From an uncultured Chlorobiaceae bacterium (lineage in GTDB: Bacteria > Bacteroidota > Chlorobiia > Chlorobiales > Chlorobiaceae), in assembly GCA_903904495.1 (NCBI GenBank), contig CAIVCU010000039.1, positions 1 to 12,905 of the forward strand: a stretch of 12,905 bases of DNA, in the 5' to 3' direction. Below the pieces are notes generated by a model. The model was not told the origin of the DNA. It did not search any database and saw only the letters and a list, made by a program, of their open reading frames with translations. Below, one piece after another: positions 7,031 through 12,905 of this stretch. Every line of letters begins with the position of its first letter. Position 1 is the stretch's first letter. Position numbers and translations under genes: made by a program.

Positions 7031-8044
7031 TCAGTTAAAACTTGCTATCTGACGGGCAAAAATGCGGTCTTCAGCAATATCTCTTCCTCTTGTAGTCAGA
7101 TAACCGCCTGTAAGATAGCCGTTTGCACCCGAAAGCATCAAAAGGCCCTGAAAATCTTTCATGATCGTTTCCCGACCAGCCGCAAACTTGATAATTTTAT
7201 CAGGATGTGCAAGACGGCATATGGCGAACGTTTTTACAATATCAGCAACAGAAACCGGTTCACTTCCTTCAAGCGGTGTCCCGTTTATCGGCACAAGAAC
7301 ATTGAGCGGAATGACGGAAACATCAAGCTCCTGAAGCGCATAAATCATGTCAATACGCTCCTGCATCGACTCTCCGACGCCCATAATCCCACCGCAGCAG
7401 ACTGATATATTGTTCTTTCTCAACAGCTTGATAGTCTCGATCCGCTCGTCTACCGTATGCGTATCAGCAATCAGGTCATGATACCTGTCCGGTGCCACCT
7501 GAATATTGATGTTGTAATGCGCTATCCCCTCGGCAGCAAGAGCAGCTGCAGGCTCTTCGCCAAGAACACCAAGTGACGCACAGACATGCAGGTCGGGTAA
7601 ATCCGTATGCAGCCGCCTGATCATATCAAGCACCCGCTGAAACTCCGCAGTTATTTTTTTATATCCGTAACCACTGGTAACAATACCGAAATGGGAAACC
7701 CCCTCCGCCAGACAGTTTCGCGCATCAATAAGCACAGACTCTTCATCGACAAGATCATAGACTTCGATATCTGCCCGGTTGTGCCGGGACTGAGCGCAAA
7801 ACTTGCAGTTTTCACCGCAGACTCCCGATTTGGCATTCATGATAGAACAGGCATGGATCGATTCCTCTCCACTTGAGTAACGGTTTTTGACCTTGTTTGC
7901 CAGAGCGGCAAGATCGAGCGCAAACTCACCGGGAAGATCCGCCAGAAAAACAGCTTGAGCGCGGCTGATCGGTTCACCGGTTTCAAGCACACGATATGCG
8001 GCTTCAATTTGAGGATGGAGAGTCGTTGTGGTCGTAGTGTCCAT
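7031..8044 (-). CDS. bioB: Biotin synthase, probably Type II (auxiliary [4Fe-4S] cluster)
   Basis: BioB is a radical SAM enzyme that inserts sulfur into dethiobiotin to make biotin. The 337-residue protein has the radical SAM motif C76-x3-C80-x2-C83 in AKSGVCGENCKFCAQS. Substrate-site elements such as VPINGTPLEG (251-260, after Asn248) and AAGRE (288-292) are present. It departs from E. coli BioB at the second cluster: E. coli C97 and R260 align with Gly120 and Lys286, while C128 and C188 align with Cys155 and Cys216. Additional cysteines are Cys66 (E. coli Ser43) and Cys217. This pattern fits the Type II enzymes of obligate anaerobes, which use an auxiliary [4Fe-4S] cluster; assignment of the ligands is my inference. 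The YNHNLD motif reads YNINIQ (177-182). Residues 3-8 are six consecutive threonines. The gene starts 18 bases after birA and has no Shine-Dalgarno, only a pyrimidine-rich leader. Confidence 0.94.
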   Translation of the reverse strand: MDTTTTTTLHPQIEAAYRVLETGEPISRAQAVFLADLPGEFALDLAALANKVKNRYSSGEESIHACSIMNAKSGVCGENCKFCAQSRHNRADIEVYDLVDEESVLIDARNCLAEGVSHFGIVTSGYGYKKITAEFQRVLDMIRRLHTDLPDLHVCASLGVLGEEPAAALAAEGIAHYNINIQVAPDRYHDLIADTHTVDERIETIKLLRKNNISVCCGGIMGVGESMQERIDMIYALQELDVSVIPLNVLVPINGTPLEGSEPVSVADIVKTFAICRLAHPDKIIKFAAGRETIMKDFQGLLMLSGANGYLTGGYLTTRGRDIAEDRIFARQIASFN

Positions 8045-8062
8045 AAAAGTAAAAAAGTAGGT

Positions 8063-9052
8063 TTAATTAAAATGTTCTTTGCGAAGGTGTGCTTCTCCCG
8101 ATGAAACAAGAAGTGTCTGCCCGTCTTTACCATCAAGCATAAGCTCTCCACCGGGTGAAATACCGGAGACTTTTCCGCTTATGGTTTGCTTAAGCTGATC
8201 AACAGTAACCTGCTTCGACTGAAGAAGGGAATACTTTTCGAGATAGGGAAGTATAAAACCAAGATCATCTTGCAGAAGCCATGCATCGTAAAGCGGTTCG
8301 AAATGGTTCAGAACAGAGGCTAGAAGCTCAGGCCGCGAAAATAATCGTCCTGTCTCCAAAAAAAGCGAAGTTGCAATTTCCTGCAGCTCTGTCGTCAGCT
8401 CTGTCTGATTGACATTGATACCGATACCAACTACTACAAAGTGAGTAAAATCAGGCTCTGACTGCATTTCACACAACACTCCGCAAACCTTTCTGCCATT
8501 GAGAAGAATATCGTTCGGCCACTTGATCAACGGGTCTAAATCAGGAGCAACACTGCTCAATGCCTGATGAATGGCCGCAGCCACAAGCAGAGTGAGCTGT
8601 GGAACACGAATCGAAGGGAGTTCAGGGCGAAGAATCAGTGAAAAGTAGAGATTAACCCCCGATGGCGACACCCAAGTTCTACCCATTCTACCGCGACCCC
8701 CGGTCTGAGAATCAGCAACCACCATAGTGCCTTCAGGCGAACCATCACCGGCAAGAGACTTTGCAAGAAGATTGGTTGACACAGTAACCCCATGATAGAG
8801 GATGTGTCTGCCGAATCTGCTGCTGTTCAAAAACGGTGCCACCTCAGCCTCGACAGGTCGTCCGGTCAGACCCGACAGTCGATACCCCAGGCCGGTTATG
8901 GCATCAACATGATACCCCTCGGCACGCAGCAGTTGGATATGCTTCCATACGGCACTTCTGGTAATACCGAATTCGAGGCATAGCTCTTCACCCGATAAAA
9001 AATCACCAGCTTTTGATAATCGATGTAATATCTGAGCAGTAACGTTATTCAT
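8063..9052 (-). CDS. birA: Bifunctional biotin-[acetyl-CoA-carboxylase] ligase / biotin operon repressor
   Basis: BirA activates biotin with ATP and transfers it to the lysine of biotin carrier proteins such as AccB; the HTH-bearing form also represses biotin genes when biotinyl-AMP accumulates. The 329-residue protein has all three parts: an N-terminal winged helix (about 5-60, with FGITRSAVWKHIQLLRAEGY), a catalytic domain with the biotinyl-AMP loop GGRGRMGRTW (118-127), KWPNDILLNGRKVCGVLCEM (177-196) and VVGIGINVNQ (207-216), and a C-terminal SH3-like domain (about 275-325, with GISPGGELML). Because the HTH is present and a palindromic BirA operator lies 30 bases upstream of its ATG, it is most likely an autoregulated repressor heading its own biotin operon. 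No Shine-Dalgarno is visible before ATG 9052. Confidence 0.96.
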   Translation of the reverse strand: MNNVTAQILHRLSKAGDFLSGEELCLEFGITRSAVWKHIQLLRAEGYHVDAITGLGYRLSGLTGRPVEAEVAPFLNSSRFGRHILYHGVTVSTNLLAKSLAGDGSPEGTMVVADSQTGGRGRMGRTWVSPSGVNLYFSLILRPELPSIRVPQLTLLVAAAIHQALSSVAPDLDPLIKWPNDILLNGRKVCGVLCEMQSEPDFTHFVVVGIGINVNQTELTTELQEIATSLFLETGRLFSRPELLASVLNHFEPLYDAWLLQDDLGFILPYLEKYSLLQSKQVTVDQLKQTISGKVSGISPGGELMLDGKDGQTLLVSSGEAHLRKEHFN

Positions 9053-9082
9053 AAGATGAAAACAGACAAGCTACAAAAGAGA

Positions 9083-9112
9083 TGTCAACCTGCACCAACA
9101 GCATGGTTGACA
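9083..9112 (-). promoter_or_regulatory. BirA operator (inverted repeat, N14 spacer)
   Basis: TGTCAACC (9083-9090) and its exact reverse complement GGTTGACA (9105-9112) are separated by 14 bases. Known BirA sites have the form TTGTnAACC-N14-16-GGTTnACAA, so arms, orientation and spacing all fit, and the position upstream of birA and the bio genes is as expected. The operator-birA ATG distance is 30 bases. The half-site nearer birA contains a consensus -35 hexamer TTGACA on the minus strand (9088-9083), but no good -10 follows at 16-18 bases. A TATATT (9125-9120) next to the upstream terminator is an alternative -10, placing the start of transcription at the edge of the operator. Either geometry would let BirA block transcription. 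Confidence 0.88.
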
Positions 9113-9124
9113 ACTTCGTAATAT

Positions 9125-9150
9125 AAAAAAAAGGCGCACATCCGCGCGCC
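9125..9150 (-). terminator. Rho-independent terminator of the amidase gene
   Basis: On the minus strand GGCGCGC and GTGCGCC form a 7-bp stem (one G-U pair) with a four-base loop, followed directly by eight T residues. It starts 19 bases after the amidase stop codon at 9170. It isolates the amidase transcript from the birA-bio operon, whose operator begins 13 bases further on. Confidence 0.93.
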
Positions 9151-9169
9151 ACTTTCTGCTTGTTGCTTG

Positions 9170-10900
9170 TCACTCCGCAAGAGCTGCCATGCTGGTTGTT
9201 TCGTAATTCTTGCGATAAGCCTGCACTCCTTTAAAAATACCAAAGGCAACTTTTGTCTGCACCTGACGATCCCGAAGCATTCGCTCCTCCTCCGGATTGG
9301 ATAAGTATCCTACTTCAACAAGAATGCTTGGCATTGAAGGCGTCCATAACACCATAAAGCCCGCCTGACGAACTCCACGGGCATTATTGACTGACGATTG
9401 CCTGTCGACTGGTTTGATAATATATTGAGCAAGAGAGGTTGACTGCTTGGCGAATGCATTCTGAGCCATACTGCTCATGATAAGATGCTCCTCAGAAAAC
9501 CCTTTGTACTGCTCCTGAAAATCGTCTTCCTGTCGGATTACCGAGTTTTCAAACATTGCAACGTCAAGAGCCGCCTGGTTTTTATGAGGGCCGAGAATGT
9601 AAACCTCCGAACCGCGAGCGCTTCTGTTGGGACTTGCATTACAGTGAACGCTGATAAACAGTTTTCCTCCGCTTTGGTTTGCTATTTTTCCTCGTTCATG
9701 CAGAGGGATGAACCGATCATCCTTTCTCGTATAAATCACATTCACATCCGGCCATTTCTGTGCAATAAAATTACCGAGATCGTGCACGATGTTCAAAGCA
9801 ACATCTTTTTCACGAGTACCGCTGAAACCCATTGTCCCGGGATCCTTTCCTCCATGACCTGCATCAAGAACGATGGTATTAAGCTTCCACTTTTCAACAT
9901 CCCGACTTATCACCTGCGCAATCTGCTGTTCCTTTTCTTTTTTGCGGATTTCCTGCACATCAGCATTACTTCGCACATAGAGCACATAACGGTTGTTTTT
10001 TTCATCTCGATGAAACTCCACAGAAGTAATGACAAACGACTTATTGTCAAGTGCCACAGTAAATTGCAGGGATCCTTCCGTGAACTGTTTCGGTGTGATC
10101 GCCTTTACCACACCTCCGCTGTAAATTTTTGACAGCGTATTGACATCACAGGATGCTTTTTCAAGCGTAAAATAAACATAGCCATCAGCATCAGGTTTAA
10201 GCAGTGACGAATGAGTAGGATTGCCGGAAGCCGAAAAGCTTATAATGGCTCCATTCGATCGATTTTCAATATCGATACCGCTGATCACGGTTGATCCTTC
10301 TTCAGCAGGCTTACTGCTCCCCTGCACTGTCAGTTGCTCCTCACTTTTTACAATACCTATAATCCCGACAGATTCACCAAAACGTTTTCCATTCAACCAC
10401 GCATTTATCATTCCGGAAGAATAATTATAGACAACCTCCCTGTCAAGCCACACGGTAAAAAGTCTGCATGCCTGATTAACCGGCAGATAGATTCTTGACT
10501 GGACTGATGAAGGCACAGATTGCAGCTGAATAATCCGTTTAGGATGTTCTGGATCCCTTGAAATAACATTCGCAAAATTATTATTGATCATGATCGAGCA
10601 GGAACTGCCTGGAATCCCGAGAGTTTCCTCCATGACAAGCATTCCCTGATCATGACGAAAGCTCAAACGCAAAGCCCTAGCCATTGATTCAAGATCAATC
10701 ATCAGAGCGCTCCCTTCTCTTCTGGCAAGCACCTTGATAGTGTAACCCTGATCTTTTCCTGAAGTGACATGCAGTGGTACCGTTATCCGGCCCGCCTGAG
10801 CAGAAGGCTCCGCAGACAGATTCCTGAAAGAAAGCATCATGAGCATCACTGACATCAGAACAGCAAAACGATAAGAAAGACGAAGCGAAAAGTGGCGCAT
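9170..10900 (-). CDS. N-acetylmuramoyl-L-alanine amidase (Amidase_3, AmiC-like), exported
   Basis: This 576-residue enzyme should cleave the amide between N-acetylmuramic acid and the stem peptide of peptidoglycan, in the periplasm, in cell separation or wall turnover. Residues 1-35 look like a signal peptide, with a basic start, a hydrophobic core rich in Leu/Met/Val, and a likely cut near LSAEPSAQA. Residues about 40-160 resemble a copper-amine-oxidase-N-like stalk domain, and about 205-310 resemble an AMIN-type beta domain. A charged linker (315-335) leads to the zinc amidase domain (342-565). Its zinc ligands are His349 in DAGHGG, Glu364 in TREKD and His419 in SVHCNAS; the catalytic Glu529 is in ILVEVGYLSNP. 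All four are present. The gene is monocistronic in this window, with a strong terminator after it. No good Shine-Dalgarno precedes ATG 10900. The N-terminal domain names are tentative. Confidence 0.92.
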   Translation of the reverse strand: MRHFSLRLSYRFAVLMSVMLMMLSFRNLSAEPSAQAGRITVPLHVTSGKDQGYTIKVLARREGSALMIDLESMARALRLSFRHDQGMLVMEETLGIPGSSCSIMINNNFANVISRDPEHPKRIIQLQSVPSSVQSRIYLPVNQACRLFTVWLDREVVYNYSSGMINAWLNGKRFGESVGIIGIVKSEEQLTVQGSSKPAEEGSTVISGIDIENRSNGAIISFSASGNPTHSSLLKPDADGYVYFTLEKASCDVNTLSKIYSGGVVKAITPKQFTEGSLQFTVALDNKSFVITSVEFHRDEKNNRYVLYVRSNADVQEIRKKEKEQQIAQVISRDVEKWKLNTIVLDAGHGGKDPGTMGFSGTREKDVALNIVHDLGNFIAQKWPDVNVIYTRKDDRFIPLHERGKIANQSGGKLFISVHCNASPNRSARGSEVYILGPHKNQAALDVAMFENSVIRQEDDFQEQYKGFSEEHLIMSSMAQNAFAKQSTSLAQYIIKPVDRQSSVNNARGVRQAGFMVLWTPSMPSILVEVGYLSNPEEERMLRDRQVQTKVAFGIFKGVQAYRKNYETTSMAALAE

Positions 10901-11127
10901 AATTTCGAACGGATTTTATTTCCTGTAACAATCAGGCATGCTCTTAATAATAATAAAATATATTTTTCCGCACCGTAGAAGCGGGTTTTATAACAAATAA
11001 TGAACTATTCCAGCCTGTAATGACAGGTTTTGTATACTTCGTACCATTGGTAAAATTTGTTTTTTGCTGTTCAACACCTATCTTTTTCAAAATTTGATTG
11101 TAACGCATTTACTACCGGGACTGATCA
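10901..11127. other. Divergent intergenic region between the amidase gene and topA
   Basis: This 227-base AT-rich stretch must hold the promoters of two divergent genes. Candidate -10 elements are TATACT (11033-11038, plus strand, towards topA) and TATATT in the A/T-rich block at about 10958-10975 (minus strand, towards the amidase), but neither has a convincing -35 hexamer at the right distance. A small hairpin CCTGT-AATG-ACAGG precedes the TATACT, and TCAAAATTTGA (11087-11097) is a short palindrome. No small gene or RNA is evident. Confidence 0.5.
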
Positions 11128-12905
11128 ATGGCTTTAAAAACATCAACACCATCAGCCAGGGACAGGACCTTGATTGTTGTCGAATCCCCCTCCAAGGCGA
11201 AAACTATTAATAAATACCTAGGCGATAAATATACAGTTTTCGCCTCGGTAGGTCATATCAAGGAACTGCCGAAAAAAGAGATTGGCCTTGATTTTGACCA
11301 TCATTACGAACCCCGGTATGAAATCATACCCGGAAAGGAAAAAGTAGTCCGGCAATTAAAAAAGCTTGCTGCGGAAGCTGACGAAATTCTCATAGCTACT
11401 GACCCTGACCGCGAAGGAGAAGCTATAGCCTGGCATATCTCCAACGAAATTGGAGCTACAAAGAAACCGGTATTCCGGGTTCTTTTCAACGAAATCACCA
11501 AAAATGCCATCATCGCAGCTATTCAGGAACCCAGACAGATCGACTACCGCCTTGTCCGCTCCCAGCAGACCCGTCAAGGGCTCGACAAAATAGTAGGCTA
11601 CAAGATAAGTCCGTTTCTGTGGAAAGTAGTTCTGCGCGGCCTTTCCGCAGGACGGGTACAATCAGTAGCACTACGCCTGATCTGCGAACGCGAAGCCGAG
11701 ATCAACCGCTTCCAGATCCAGGAATACTGGACCATTGCTGCGGATTTTGTAACCCCGGGAAAAGAGTCTTTCAGGGCACGACTCGTCCGCTTCGAAGGTG
11801 ACAAGCCAGAGATAACCAATCAGGATAAGGCGGAAGCCATTGCTGCGCTTATCAGAAAAGGCAGTTACTCTGTCTCTGAAATCGCCCCCCGCACGCAGCA
11901 GCGCAAACCTCCACTACCATTCACAACTTCACTGCTCCAGCAGGCTGCATCCAACCAGCTTGGTTTTGGATCACAGAGAACCATGCGCGTAGCGCAACAG
12001 CTTTATGAGGGAATTGATCTCGGATCGGAAGGTGCTGCCGGTCTCATCACCTATATGAGAACCGATTCAACGCGCATTGGTGCGGAAGCAGTAGTGCAGG
12101 CCAGAGAATATATCGACAAACAGTTTGGAAAGGAATATATCGGGTTCGGCGGAGCTGCAAAAGCCGGAAAGAATGCCCAGGATGCCCACGAAGCAATACG
12201 GCCGACATCGATTTCAAAAAGACCTGAACAACTGAAGCAGTACCTTTCAACCGATCAGTTTAAACTATACGAATTGATCTGGAAACGTTTTCTTGCCGCC
12301 ATGATGGCTCCAGCCAAAATTGAGCAGACGCGCGTTGATGTGGAAGACAGTTTACAGAAATTTCTCTTCAGGGCAACCGGCAGCAGAGTTCTTTTCCCGG
12401 GATTCATGCGAGTATTTGACGACCAGAAGGAGCTTGATTACGAAGCCCAGAACTCAACAAAAGAGGATATTGAAAAAGAGCCCTCCGTAAAGCTGCCCGA
12501 ACACCTCTCCGTCAGCGACCCGCTTGGCATCGCAGATCTTGACCAGAAACAGAGCTTTACCCGCCCTCCGGCTCGCTACAGTGAAGCTACGCTGGTAAAG
12601 GATCTTGACCATTTCGGCATTGGACGCCCATCAACCTATGCCTCTATTTTTTCAACACTTCAGGACCGCCGCTATGTTGAGCTTGAAAAGAAAAAAATCA
12701 GTCCCACTGAACTCGGCAAGGATGTCTCACTGATCCTGGTTGCCAATTTTCCTGAGCTTTTCAATGTTGGCTTTACCGCCTTCATGGAGGATGAACTCGA
12801 CAAAGTTGCCAGCGGAGATGACGAATACGAAAAAGTACTTGACAGTTTCTACAGACCGCTTGAAATTGCACTCAGCCTGCGCAAAGACGACCCGATTATT
12901 CCGCA
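11128..12905 (+). CDS. topA: DNA topoisomerase I (type IA), partial (C-terminus outside window)
   Basis: TopA relaxes negative supercoils by cutting and rejoining one DNA strand through a tyrosine-DNA linkage. The 592 residues in the window start at ATG 11128 and run off the right edge. The TOPRIM domain (about 12-125) has VVESPSKA with Glu19 and the metal-binding TDPDREGEAIAW (91-102). The core has GLSAGRVQS (171-179), the catalytic Tyr309 in LITYMRTDS, and DAHEAIRPT (352-360), followed by HFGIGRPSTYA in the later core. All residues needed for cleavage are visible; the C-terminal zinc-ribbon region, if any, lies beyond the window. Distinction from reverse gyrase and topoisomerase III rests on the absence of a helicase part and on the bacterial TopA-type motifs. 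It is the only plus-strand gene and is divergent from the amidase. The Shine-Dalgarno is weak (GGGA ten bases upstream). Confidence 0.97.
   Translation, partial: MALKTSTPSARDRTLIVVESPSKAKTINKYLGDKYTVFASVGHIKELPKKEIGLDFDHHYEPRYEIIPGKEKVVRQLKKLAAEADEILIATDPDREGEAIAWHISNEIGATKKPVFRVLFNEITKNAIIAAIQEPRQIDYRLVRSQQTRQGLDKIVGYKISPFLWKVVLRGLSAGRVQSVALRLICEREAEINRFQIQEYWTIAADFVTPGKESFRARLVRFEGDKPEITNQDKAEAIAALIRKGSYSVSEIAPRTQQRKPPLPFTTSLLQQAASNQLGFGSQRTMRVAQQLYEGIDLGSEGAAGLITYMRTDSTRIGAEAVVQAREYIDKQFGKEYIGFGGAAKAGKNAQDAHEAIRPTSISKRPEQLKQYLSTDQFKLYELIWKRFLAAMMAPAKIEQTRVDVEDSLQKFLFRATGSRVLFPGFMRVFDDQKELDYEAQNSTKEDIEKEPSVKLPEHLSVSDPLGIADLDQKQSFTRPPARYSEATLVKDLDHFGIGRPSTYASIFSTLQDRRYVELEKKKISPTELGKDVSLILVANFPELFNVGFTAFMEDELDKVASGDDEYEKVLDSFYRPLEIALSLRKDDPIIP

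Noticed and set aside
9485..10132. 215-codon open frame on the plus strand inside the amidase gene
   Set aside because: It is antisense to a well-supported gene with all catalytic residues; the translation has no recognisable motifs. Other plus-strand frames between 24 and 10424 are likewise antisense to real genes.
11011..11024. Small hairpin CCTGT-AATG-ACAGG followed by TTTT as a terminator
   Set aside because: A 5-bp stem with a short T run between two divergent genes has no transcript to terminate and is too weak to call.
1..12905. A novel defence system, mobile element or CRISPR array
   Set aside because: All coding space is accounted for by recognisable housekeeping and biotin genes; I saw no transposase, integrase, direct-repeat array or attachment site.

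Overview
This window looks like chromosomal DNA from an obligate anaerobe of the Bacteroidota/Chlorobiota group, most likely a green sulfur bacterium (Chlorobiaceae). That placement is inference. It rests on a THUMP-like-domain methyltransferase typical of this group, a BioG/BioC-type biotin pathway, a BioD with the KIVQTG form of the substrate loop, and a biotin synthase whose cysteine pattern fits the anaerobe-type (Type II) enzymes. There are no mobile elements, CRISPR arrays, tRNAs or rRNAs. All genes from 10900 down to 1 are on the minus strand. Only topA, at the right edge, is on the plus strand.

Layout from right to left along the minus strand. A periplasmic N-acetylmuramoyl-L-alanine amidase (10900-9170) is divergent from topA (11128 to the window end) across a 227-base AT-rich intergenic region. 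The amidase ends in a clear rho-independent terminator (9150-9125). Next comes a BirA operator (9083-9112, TGTCAACC-N14-GGTTGACA), directly upstream of birA. It heads a tightly packed run birA-bioB-bioF-bioG-bioC-bioD-bioA (9052-2384) with gaps of 7 to 40 bases and one 16-base overlap (bioG/bioC). After a 52-base gap comes a FadD-type acyl-CoA synthetase (2331-622). A 10-bp perfect hairpin at its stop codon separates it from a partial SAM-dependent methyltransferase of unknown function (590 to beyond position 1).

The bio genes form a complete biotin route. BioC methylates malonyl-ACP, fatty acid synthase extends it, BioG removes the methyl ester to give pimeloyl-ACP, and BioF, BioA, BioD and BioB build the rings. 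BirA then attaches biotin to carrier proteins and, through its N-terminal HTH, probably represses the whole unit, including its own gene.

The most interesting observation is in BioB. The radical-SAM CxxxCxxC motif is intact, but two of the four ligands of the classical [2Fe-2S] sulfur-donor cluster (E. coli C97 and R260) are Gly120 and Lys286, and an extra Cys66 stands where E. coli has Ser43. This points to a Type II biotin synthase with an auxiliary [4Fe-4S] cluster. Its YNHNLD motif also reads YNINIQ.
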